64,000 nucleotides of DNA from Diphasiastrum complanatum. Taxonomy: Eukaryota > Streptophyta > Lycopodiopsida > Lycopodiales > Lycopodiaceae. Both the position numbers and the translations under genes were made by a program. The stretch spans positions 41,942,858-42,006,857 of the forward strand of contig CM055097.1 of the NCBI GenBank assembly GCA_029204225.1, read 5' to 3'. Below are positions 1 to 9,701 of this stretch, piece by piece; the stretch's first letter is position 1; each line of letters opens with the position of its first letter. The notes beneath the pieces were generated by a model. The model was given only the letters and a program-made list of their open reading frames with translations. It was not told the origin of the DNA and did no database searches.

Positions 1-2
1 TC

Positions 3-1036
3 AAAGTGCATCAACTTGATGTACAAACAGCTTATCTAAATGCAGTTATACAAGAAAACATCTACATGATCCAGCCCGAAGGATACGTTCCGGAAGGTAT
101 GAAGAATCATGTCTGTAAACACCATAAGACACTCTACGGCTTGAAACAGTCTGCCAAAGCTTGGTTTTAGAGGATCAACACATTCCTCATCGAACAAGGT
201 TTCCAACCAAGCACTGCTGATTGCAACGTCTATTCCAAGTCGCTGCAACAATCCTTCATTATGATCACCTTGTACGTGGATGATACGATGTTTTTCAGCA
301 ACAATACCAATTTGGTTAAGGATTCTAAGCAAATGTTGTTTTCAGAGTTCGACATGACTGATCTGGGTGAAGCTCACTTCTGTCTGGGCATTCAGATCCA
401 TAGAGACAGAGCGAGACGACTGATGTATATCACTCAACAAAGGTATCCTCACAATGTTCTTAACATATATAATCTAATGAATTGTAAGTTAGCTCACTCA
501 CCGATGGATCTAGGCCTGCATTTGTTAAAGGACCAATGTTCCCAGACCAAGCATGAAGAGGAGCAGATGAGAGAGTATCCTTATCGATCGATACTTGGAT
601 CTCTCATGCACACAATGTTCTATACAAGACATGACATCTCTTTTGCAGTAAGCTCACTCAACCAATATATGGCTAATCCTGACATTACCCATTGGAAGGC
701 TCTCATAAGAGTCCTGAGATATATTCGAACTACCATGGACCAGTGCATCTGCTATGAAGAAGTCAACAACGACAATCTTCATCAGCTCAGTGGATATTCT
801 GATGCAAGCTAGGGAGGAGATGCAGACAATCGTAAGTCCACATCTGGATTTACATTGCACATTGAAATCAGATATCACTACATCAAGGGCAAGGTTCTCA
901 ACAAGGAGGTAAGCTTAACGTACTGTAGAACGTAGGACATGGTTGCAAAAATATTCATGAAGGCATTAAGTGTTAATGCACACAACAAGTTTTGTGCATT
1001 CCTTAGTCTGAAGATCAAGGCATTCACAGATCCAAA
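3..1036 (+). pseudogene. Ty1/copia pol 3' part (reverse transcriptase - RNase H), degenerate
   Basis: This is the C-terminal part of a copia polyprotein, entering from the left edge. The frame starting at base 3 shows the RT sequence QLDVQTAYLNA, then YGLKQS, then the catalytic YVDD box (LYVDDTMFF, near 268-295). The linker YRSILGSLMH and the RNase H sequence NRKSTSGFTLHI (830-860) follow. Frame is kept across two in-frame TAG codons, at 168-170 (after KAWF) and 810-812. The second replaces the usual Trp of the DASW motif, so it fits a G-to-A change. The end of RNase H is shortened and shifted, with MVAKIFMKALS near 940. The element is dead. It ends in a polypurine tract and an LTR. Confidence 0.9.
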
Positions 1037-1047
1037 TTAAGGGGGGG
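1036..1047 (+). other. Polypurine tract of copia element
   Basis: A purine run ending in seven G sits immediately before a TGTTGAAT LTR start. It is the expected plus-strand primer site at the 3' end of the internal region. Confidence 0.75.
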
Positions 1048-2235
1048 TGTTGAATTTATCTTTTTACTCTCCTAAATCCTATGTTAATCTGTCTCCATTC
1101 ATGCTGTTGCATTTTTACTTATGTTGTCGCACAGTCTGCATATTTACATGTAAAATAAGACAGGCAAAAAATGCGACCGTCTGCATAAATACAAGTAAAT
1201 TTCCACAGGCAAAAAAGACGACATTGTGGTTTTACATGTGATTTGTGACAGGCGAAAAAGGCGACACTGCTCTACAAATGCCAAAGGTGCCCTAATGGAA
1301 AAGCGAAGGTACCCTGTAAATCAAATCTTAAGGCATTTGTCAGATTGTCGTATTTTTCGCATCTTCACCAACGTTCATTTCAGCGAAGGCTGATGTTGCG
1401 GCCTTTTCACGCTCATCCCATGCACTGTGCAAACAGATTTGACAACGACAGCAGCCACCCACGATCTCCCACAGACAGCACATCCACTTTGCACTTTTTT
1501 CATTTGCACACCTGTAACATTATGTATATATTGGATACCATCTACGTATTTATCAAGCAAGTGTGTGTGAAAAATATAGCAAGCATCAGAAGCTTATGAG
1601 AGATAGACGAAGTAGATGCTTTCGCACGTCGATTCTTTGTATTGTCAGTAATATGTTTATTCCTTTTTTAGATTGGATTAGCTTAGTGATGCACGTGGTT
1701 TCGTCCGCTATTGTCTTGTGCTCATCTGCATTATTGACCTGTATATTTCGCCATACTTAATCTGATACAGCTCGATTTGTTCTGCGTTCAGATTTGTGTC
1801 AATTTTGCAATGCTTTTCTACATTCTGTCTGACTCTCTTATTGCTTAATCTGGTAGTCTGTTCTTAGCGAATTATTATTAGTCTTGCCTTTCTCGACTAA
1901 TTCGCGACTGATTATCAGTCTAGCTCAGTCTAGCTCTTCGCGAATGATTCGCGACTGATAATTTGTCTAGCTGTTCGCGACACATTATTTTTCTGATATT
2001 TTAATGTTTAATGTTTGGCTACGTAATCAAATCAAACATGATTTCTATCACTAATGTTCTATTTGAGTCTGATAGGCGTAGTCATGCTTAGGGAAAGAGT
2101 GAGATAGCTCATTCCGCTGCGCACGAACACTTTCCATTCGAGTTCGTTTCTTTTTTGAGTTTCGAGTTCCTTTTCGTGTTCGTTTCTTTTCGAGCTATTT
2201 TTCGTTCTTCACACACATCCCCCTCTTTCCCAACA
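1048..2235 (+). repeat. 3' LTR of the copia element
   Basis: The LTR starts TGTTG just after the polypurine tract. The best end is the CAACA at 2231-2235, which is the inverted complement of the start. The 5' LTR lies outside the window, so the right boundary rests on this terminal symmetry only. The stretch is AT-rich, has a TATATATT box near 1525, and contains no gene. Confidence 0.6.
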
Positions 2236-4534
2236 ACCTAGACTTGGGATTATCATGTAGCCTTATGTTAACTTTGGGGCAAATTAGATTTTATTCTCAT
2301 TAGTTACAAATAGAGACTAGACACTTTCAAGTCTGATGCTAAATAACACATAGGGGGTATGTACCTAGAGTACACCCCCCAACTCCCCTCCCGATTTTCG
2401 GCCGCTCTGGCCACTGGCGCCTGGGAGCAGATGTCAAAATCGGCTCTTGGATCCCGGGCACCGACTCCCTGAGATGCACTAAAGCGCCACGTGTCAGCCT
2501 ATAGAAATCCCATAAGCGAAAGAGGGAGTTTTCCAGTGGGCCGTACAAGTGGAAACCCCCCATTGCCTTGCATGTGAATGCCCTGGTACGGTGTCGGGGT
2601 TGGGGTACAGCCCCGTGCGCATGCATAAAAGCATGTGCGCAATGTATTCCCAGCCCACTTTCAAGATGTTCTTCAGGAAGATAAGATTTGTTGTGGAGGG
2701 AAGACCTCCCTCGAAGGCGTTCGGCCCTGGGAGGGGCCACTACCTGAGGGTGAGAGCCTGAGGGCGTGTGCCCGAGCAAGCGAAATGCCCGAGAGGAAGA
2801 GGGCCTTCCCCTGTGTAATCCCAATGTGCGAAGGTGGACGGTTTTTTTTCTCTCTCAGGTTTTTCGTACAGCTGTACGGGCGTATGATCACACGTGTGAA
2901 CTTGGTGAACTTGGACAATTTGTTTTGTTTTTTTGTGATTTTTTTTCACATTCTATTTTTTTTCCGCATTTCTAGGGCAAATTTTTTTACATTTTTGTCA
3001 ATTTTGCTGTTTGTTGGAATGTGCATGTGGACAGTCAATAACACGCTACCACATAACACATGAACATTTTACCATAAAGGTGCATGTGCTATGTGGCAGT
3101 CCGTCATTGGCGTCCACATGCACATTTCACTAAAAAAAACTCATGTGCTATGTGTCAACATTTGATTGGCTGATTATAAAAAAAAAAAGTCACAAAAAAT
3201 CACTAGTTGTACAATCCACATTGAACATCGTGTGTGAGAAGGTCATGAAAAGATGGTTCGAAAATACAAAGTGGGAAGATCATGGGAAGATGGTTCCAAA
3301 ATACAAAGGAAACCTAGCACTTGGCATTAGCTTTTAAAATATAAGCAGTTCATTCATTAGTGCCATCCAAAGTTTCTTTGGTATCAAGTTTGGAGCCTCC
3401 GTTGCAAACGAAGAAGCATTCATTAGTGCCAGGGGCTGATCGATGGCGGCTTTGTGGACGAGGGCGAGCGGCTGCTGAAGGATTGATGTTCCTCTTCAAA
3501 ACCGATGGGGTCTGAAAATCAAGGCAGATACAAAGTTTTGAAGTTTTGGGGAAAATTTAAAAACCCCTGACCTGACGCAGCAAGTTTTCTGAGAATCATA
3601 GAACAAAATTCTGCTAGTTTTTCAAATCCGACGCAGGATTGAGGATTGAGGATTGAGGTTGAAACTCCGGTTCTCCATTGCGCTGCTAGCCGCGACGCCG
3701 CGACGCTCCAGAGAGCCACCAAATGATGGATTGACAAGAGCGATAGGATCAACGATGAACCTGCGCTACAATACCAGTATTTTCAGCCTGTCCAGTTGAG
3801 AAGGAAGCACGTTTGACACAAAGATAGCAAGATACAGCCATAGGGAAGACCAACGCCCCATCTACGACCTGATCAAAGCTGGTTTGTTCTCCTGGACTTG
3901 CAAGCTACTGCTCTCTACAATTGATTGAGTTGCTCAGGTACCGTTCTTCATTGGAAATTGAGTTGCTCAGGAACGTCCCCCATCTGCTATGCAAACTAAG
4001 ACACTGCATGTCCATAGCAAACACAGCCCTCCTTCATCAGATCTTTGCATGCATGCGGACAGAATCGATCTTCCTTTGGTGTCAACCACGTTAGTTTTCT
4101 GTCAGTGGCAGTAGTATTCATAGACAGATTGAATCTTGCTTTTTGCGCTGGTGATCAACGGTGGTTCAGACCTCAGTTCAGACCTGTCATGAGGTTTCTA
4201 GTCTGTGAAGACGACTGAATTATAACTTACCAGTGCTGGTTGCCCTACCAAGTCGTGCATCACTCCACGCACCTAGCTTCCATTCCAATCAGGATCGATT
4301 CAGACATCTCTCTGATTACCAACAACCAGCAACTGCGCCCTGCCTTGTTTCATCAAGCGAGAAAATTATCAAGGGGTGAAAACGCTGGTTTGCAGAAAGG
4401 AAAAGAGCGAACTGTCAAAGACTAAACAGATTGGTTGCCGAAAACTCTGTTGGTGAGCGCTTGAAGTTGGCGCAAGTTTTTTGATTTTTTCAGCTCAAAG
4501 GAACGGATCTACAAAGCATCAATAGTCAATTCAT
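2236..4534. other. Intergenic, no gene recognised
   Basis: The first part (2340-2830) is GC-rich and has overlapping open frames on both strands, but none resembles a known protein. A small inverted repeat with a GGGGG/CCCCCC stem lies at 2354-2380. The part from 2880 to 3200 is T-rich. From about 3950 it probably grades into the 5' untranslated region of the non-LTR element, but the boundary is not visible. Confidence 0.5.
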
Positions 4535-5315
4535 GTGAGACAACAATTTCAAAGACTGCTATTTGGGGCATCTCAAGTATTTTCAATGGATGATGGCAAT
4601 GAGGACATTCGCACTATGGATCAAAGTGCAAATCAACACAAAAAGAGACCTGCTTCACCATCTCTTCCATCCCCACCTGCCTCTAATCGTCCTCGCCATG
4701 AATCACCTATTGTTGCATCTCTTCCTTCGCTTGCACCGTATTGTCCCCCACATATTTGTTCTCCTGTTTCTTCTTCTCCTTCGTCATCCTCGCAGAATCC
4801 TATACCTCATCCCTCCCGTGTTCCTTGTCCAGGATGCGGACATTTATATATGCAGGTTGCAGGCCTTTCCTGGCATCAAAATGCTTGTACTGTCTTCCAA
4901 CAACGAGCTTCCCTTTTAGAATCTCTCCAAACCCCTCATCCTACTCCACTTTCTCCTCCCGACTCAAGTTGGGCTCGCAATCTTGATATTTTGGGCTCCT
5001 TTTATCTTGGTTTTCCTCGACCACGCCTTTTTGCCCGCATTCCTATGGCCCTTCGCCTTGACGTTCAAAAAGCTCTTCGACTACCTTTGACTCGTTTAGC
5101 TACCAACCCTTCTGATATCGCGGCTTGGCATATTTTTTTGCTCTTTCCCCTTTAGTGTTTGCCTCTTCCTCCTAGAGGTGGTGAAGCAGGTCATCGGGAA
5201 ACATGTAACATAATTCGGCGTTTCATGTCAGGTGATTGGGAAAATTTACAAGAGGAAGTTTTTCTTCGTTGCAATGCACTTGCAGCAAAACGGGGTTTAA
5301 TTCAGGCTCCGACTC
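4535..5315 (+). pseudogene. RLE retrotransposon ORF, N-terminal zinc-finger region
   Basis: The predicted protein opens with a Pro/Ser-rich, low-complexity stretch of about 95 residues. A single zinc finger follows, spaced C-x2-C-x12-H-x3-C (first Cys near 4831), the kind of DNA-binding finger found ahead of the RT in R2-type elements. The chain then continues past a TAG at 5153-5155 in the same frame, with the sequence RGGEAGHRETCNIIRRFMSG. A frameshift occurs near 5315. The finger is the probable target-recognition module by analogy with R2; that role is inferred. Met 4586 may be the true start, because the codons before it look like leader sequence. Confidence 0.65.
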
Positions 5316-5494
5316 GGGATCCATTCCTATTCATAGTCGTCTACGTCGTCGTGTTTTGCTTGGACAAGCTGGTGAATTTTCTCGGGCTGCACACGCTCTT
5401 GCTTCATCAATTTTAGCAACACCTTCTTCTACAACTATTCAGGCATTGGAACAACTTCATCCCCATGCTAATGATACTCTTCCTTTATTTGTGT

Positions 5495-7200
5495 TGACTT
5501 TCAGCCTGACTCCGACCTTCAACTTGCAGAAGCTCATTTTATAAAAGCTTTTCTGCGTAGTCCTCACCTCTCAGCTGGTGGACCTTCAGGAATGGTTTTG
5601 GAACATCTACGTGATTGTTTTTCATCAGAAGATTCTGCTAGTGGCCTTGATCTTCTCTTCAAGGTGTGCTCTTTCATTGCATCTGGGCAAATCCCGCCTT
5701 CAGTTGCTCATTTTTTAGGTGCTGCTCGTCTTTTAGCTTTGGATAAAGCTTATGGTGGTGTGCGTCCAATTGCAGTGGGGGAATGTATATACAGGTTAGT
5801 GGCAAGGGCACTCTGTTTCCAATTTCGAGAAGCATTTCATGCTCATCTTTTTCCATTTCAATTTGGGTGTGCTACTCCTGGCGGTTGTGAGATAGTCGTT
5901 CATGCTTTACACGCTATTTTGGATATTTATCCTGACTGGGTAGTATTGCAAGTTGATGTTGCTAATGCTTTTAACTCGATTTCTCCGGCGACTATCTTTC
6001 AAGAACTTCGTGGTGCTCAGGATACACTTGCCATGCTCATTCCTTTTGTGCGGAGCTTCTATTCAAAAAGTTCTCCTTTATAATTTAGTCATGCTTCTCG
6101 TGCTGGTGATGTTACCGTCATTTCTTCTGCTGAAAGAACTCGACAAGGGGATCCCTTGGGTGGTCCTCTCTTTGCTTTGGCACATTATCGCGCATTGCGT
6201 ACTACAACTACAACTTTTTCGTCTTGTCTATTCCCCTCTATTGCAGATGATACTCATATTGTGGGGCCTGCAAGTGAAGTCGTCCCCGCTTTTTTGCATT
6301 TCTCAGCTCAACTTTCTTCTATTGGGCTTACAGTGAACAAGGATAACTGCGTTGCTTGGTGCCCAAAAGGCCTTCCAGCAGATGAAGGTTTCATTACTCC
6401 TCAGCTTGGGATTAAGGCATTGAGTGTTCCCATTGGTTCTTCTGGATATGTCAATTCATTTATGCGGAAAGCTCTAGATGGATTTGCTCGACATGCTGAT
6501 ATGTTGCCAAAGCTTGGAAATTCTCAAGTTGCATTTGGAATTTTCACTCAGTGCTTTGCTCAACATCCTAGCTATCTTCTACGTTGTGTATCTCCTTTAC
6601 TTGATATAATATTCTTACTTCAGGATTTTGATGATACTTTACTGGGTGTATTTGGTCACCTTTTGGGGCCAGGATCCTTTGACCCTTGTGAAGGTCAGTT
6701 TTCTAAGCGGCAAATTTCTCTTCCTACCTCCTATGGTGGTGTTGGCCTAGTATCTACTGCTTGCATTGCACCAACTACTTTTCTCGGAAGTTGGGCTCTT
6801 GTTGCCTTTGCACTAGTCTCCAGGTTTCAGCAGGGTAACCAGCCTCTTCTTCTTGATATGGTGGCTCATGTGGAGACTGGCAATCTTGCTTTTCAACAAG
6901 CTCTACGCATTGCTCCACCACTTGTACAGCCTTTTGTGCCTCCCTTTGAATCTTTGGTGGCAAATCAACAACGAGTTTTTCAGAAGACTACTATGGAGCA
7001 TCTTCACTCTTATTCCTTCAGTCAACTTATCAAAGATTCACCTTCTGATGCAGTTCGAGCTCGTCTTCTTTCTTGTGCCGGTCCAGGTGCAGGGGCTTGG
7101 GTGGTTGCACGTCCAATTCTTCCACTATTGCGACTCAACAATGACTTGTTTATAACTGCCCTTCGAACCAGATTGGGACTTCCACATCCATTGTTAATTG
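5495..7200 (+). pseudogene. RLE retrotransposon ORF, reverse transcriptase domain
   Basis: In this frame the RT motifs appear in order. Palm entry is YGGVRPIAVGE (5750s), followed by FPFQFGCATPGG. Motif A is LQVDVANAFNSI (about 5946-5980) with the catalytic Asp. Motif B is RQGDPLGGPLFALAH (6142-6185). Motif C is IADDTHIVGP (6243-6272), where ADD is kept but the usual F/Y before it is Ile. A TAA at 6081-6083 interrupts the frame between motifs A and B. The thumb and linker run to about 7200 with no further stop. Motif B of this form (RQGDPL) is typical of non-LTR RTs and rules out copia or gypsy RT. Confidence 0.8.
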
Positions 7201-7866
7201 GTATCTGTAAGTGTTCATGCGGGCATGTGTTGGATTCCTTGGGTACTCATCTTATGCGATGCCCCTCAGGTGGAGAACGTATTGTTTCACATGATTTCAT
7301 TCGTGATGCTCTTGCTGCTATTGCTCATGATAGTGGCTTTCATGTTGTTCGAGAACAGACACACATTTTACTAGGGCCTTCTTCACAATCTACCCGATGA
7401 CGAGTTGACCTTGTTCTCTCGCGTGATGAAATTCGTACTCTAGGAGATTTTTGTAATTGCTAATCCCTCTCGTCAGGACCTCCTTCGTCGTTCTTCCACC
7501 ACGCAAGGGGCTGTTGCATCTCAAGCAGCTCAAGAAAAGGAACGAGACTATAATGATCGTGCACCCGGTGAAGATTTCATCCCCTTTGCCCTGGAAACAT
7601 ATGGTTGTCTTCACAAGAAATTTAATGATTTTTTATCCTTATGTGCGGAGCATATGGTGAAACGCCAAGGACAAAGCATTACCTTACCTTCCGTCATTGT
7701 TTCTTTCTACCGTCAGCGTATTTCTATAGCATTACAACGTTCATAGGCGATTTCAATTCTTCGACGAGCTTAGTTTGCACGAGCAGCTGCTTCAAAGCTT
7801 CTTGCATTACCTATTAGTGGATCTATTTTAGTTAGTGATTTACATCAGGCAGTTGGTTTTGAGTAA
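7201..7866 (+). pseudogene. RLE retrotransposon ORF, zinc knuckle and restriction-like endonuclease
   Basis: A C-terminal knuckle of C-x-C...H-x4-C form starts at KCSCGHVLDSLGTHLMRC (7206-7262). It is followed by a helix and then RRVDLVL...DFVIANPSRQDLL across the TGA at 7398 and a frameshift near 7455. The spaced Asp residues in RVDLVL and DFVIANP resemble the PD-(D/E)XK core of restriction-like endonucleases in R2/CRE-type elements. The frame continues with FALETYG and ends at TAA 7864-7866, after two late TAG codons. The endonuclease would nick the target to prime reverse transcription. The assignment rests on motif shape and position, not on a profile search. Confidence 0.6.
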
Positions 7867-7931
7867 TTAGCTTACTATTTAGTTACTGATTTACATCGGG
7901 CAGTTGGTTTTAAGTAATTAGCTTACTATTC
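7830..7931 (+). repeat. 51-bp tandem duplication at the 3' end of the RLE element
   Basis: Two copies (7830-7880 and 7881-7931) share AGTTA(G/C)TGATTTACATC and the following TTGGTTTT(G/A)AGTAATTAG. The duplicated unit spans the ORF stop codon, so it lies at the junction of coding region and 3' UTR. Confidence 0.8.
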
Positions 7932-9638
7932 TAAGTTTTACTTAGCTTTTGGGTAGCTTATTTCATTTTTGCCGTTCTACGGTAGTATTTTAAATACTTT
8001 AAACTTCTTGTTTGATCATGGGTTTTCCCATCTTTTTTGATAAAAGTAGGGATAATTATCATCCATCAGAGGGAAATAAATAGCTCTATTTCTTTTGTGA
8101 TCATCTAGTTACGCTCCATTCCTTGATCACATATGAGTGTCTGCAGCATGTAGCTTTGATGCTAGGAGAGATGGTTTGCCTTGGGAGAGAGACATGCCAG
8201 GACGATCAACATAGTAGGAGGGATACTCAGCTTCGCATCACCTTCTTCTGTTCCAGTCGTCGCCCCAGGACATCCATGGAGTGAAGGTTAGAGGATGAGA
8301 CCACCATTCCATTCCATTTAAACACTAAAATCAGAGACAATGTAGAGTACAAATACCTACAACTTCTATAGCCTCACGCCACGCCACACGATCATTCACG
8401 CATAGACATCATCCATGACGACATGGGACTCCCTCAGCTACAACTCCTTCTGCACCGACTTTAGCAACATCATCTTTAGCGTCCTCCATCACATCTTTCT
8501 TTCGACATGCGTCATGATAGTAGTGGTTACACACTTTTAGTGTATTTAGCTTTAGTCTTATGTTAATCCACCATCATGATGCTGTTCAGTCATGTGTCTC
8601 AAGACACTATTTGATACGTAATTGTAGATGGTTTTATGAGCTGTCCTATTGATCTTGTAGGTTAGAGTGTCATCCATTAGTCGTTCTTATTGTTGGTTAT
8701 GAGTTTTTCTTTTACGGTTTCAGCAGAGACATTCCCCCTTGGTTAGAACACACTTGAGATGTATTACAAATCTTATGTACTTTTTGGTGTCTCAATGACA
8801 TTAATGAAACTTTCTTTCTTCCTCTCTCTCACAATTGCTTTGCTGTGATTGCGTGACTATGAAATGGCATGAGAAACTAGCTGGTTTGGAGCTCACATCA
8901 AGATTTTGTAGCAGAACATTCCAATTTTGCTTTCATCATCTCTAAACCTTATACCTGAAACCAGAACCTTGACCAGCTCCTGCATAAAATTTGTGGAACT
9001 CAAGTGGGCCTTTTGTGATAGATTTTTTGAAATCTATAATTGCAGTGGGGCTCACATGTTGTGAGAAAGCCTAAGAGCTTATCATCCATGTATTCTATTT
9101 TATAATGTACTCGCTATTGTCTTCACAATAAATTTCGTCTCCATTGCTATCAAGTGGGCTAAGATCTTGCATGGGCTAGTTTATCCACATATCATTTCCC
9201 ACATAACTATCTCCGAGCAAACCTCTTAATGTCATGCACTTTCTCTAACTCCTTTGCCATATGCATCAAGATCTCGAGGCTCTGATAAACAAATAAAAGA
9301 ATCGAAGGATGATAGAAACATGGAAAGATTACACAAGTAGTCGGAGATGTACTCCACAATTGCTACTTGTATTTAAAAGTAGTTGCATGGGCCACCTGAG
9401 AGTTTTGGTTAATGCTAATTACTATCTAGCTTGATGTTCTTGGGTTGCTTGCAATGTCTAATTGCTAGTTCTAATATGTTGGCCTCTTTTCTTGTCATGA
9501 TGATTGCAGGTTCTGATCTTGCTAAAGTTGTGTTTTGGAGGTTTGAACGACGCAACGATCAACTGCATATCTCAATTTGATTTTGGAGAGCGGGGAGACC
9601 TTATAGCCAAATTTTACTAGCCTCAAAGCGATTGTGAG
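7867..9638. other. Intergenic: element 3' UTR and IPI1 5' region
   Basis: No coding potential is seen. The left half is probably the 3' UTR of the RLE element. A TTGCAG acceptor-like site at 9505-9509 followed by a purine-rich leader suggests that a 5' UTR exon of the IPI1-like gene may start at 9510. No promoter can be named with confidence. Confidence 0.4.
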
Positions 9639-9701
9639 ATGGCTCCAGGAAAGAAGAAGGCTTCCAAGTCCAAGTCGAAAGGCATAGGAGTGGATTTCAG
9701 A
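9639..9701 (+). CDS. IPI1: IPI1-like exon 1 (residues 1-21)
   Basis: The ATG at 9639 opens [20 protein letters not shown] and then R. The lysine/serine-rich start followed by GVDF is the usual plant IPI1 N-terminus. The exon ends at AGA, and the intron begins gcaagt, a GC donor. Phase is 0. Confidence 0.85.

Larger units (their letters stand above)
4535..7866 (+). mobile_element. Non-LTR retrotransposon with restriction-like endonuclease (R2-like layout), decayed
   Basis: A single former ORF runs from Met 4535 (or Met 4586) to the TAA at 7864-7866. Its order is an N-terminal CCHC finger, a reverse transcriptase, a C-terminal zinc knuckle and a PD-(D/E)XK-like endonuclease. That is the layout of R2/RLE-type elements; there is no apurinic endonuclease, which plant L1 LINEs carry. 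The frame is broken by stops at 5153, 6081, 7398, about 7746 and about 7771, and by frameshifts near 5315, 5495 and 7455. At least the 7398 stop (CGA to TGA) fits cytosine deamination. I cannot fix the 5' and 3' ends, and I see no target duplication. Confidence 0.75.

Noticed and set aside
2339-3063. Genes on the open frames at 2339-2824 and 2635-3063
   Set aside because: They overlap each other on both strands, show no family signature and no splice or leader context.
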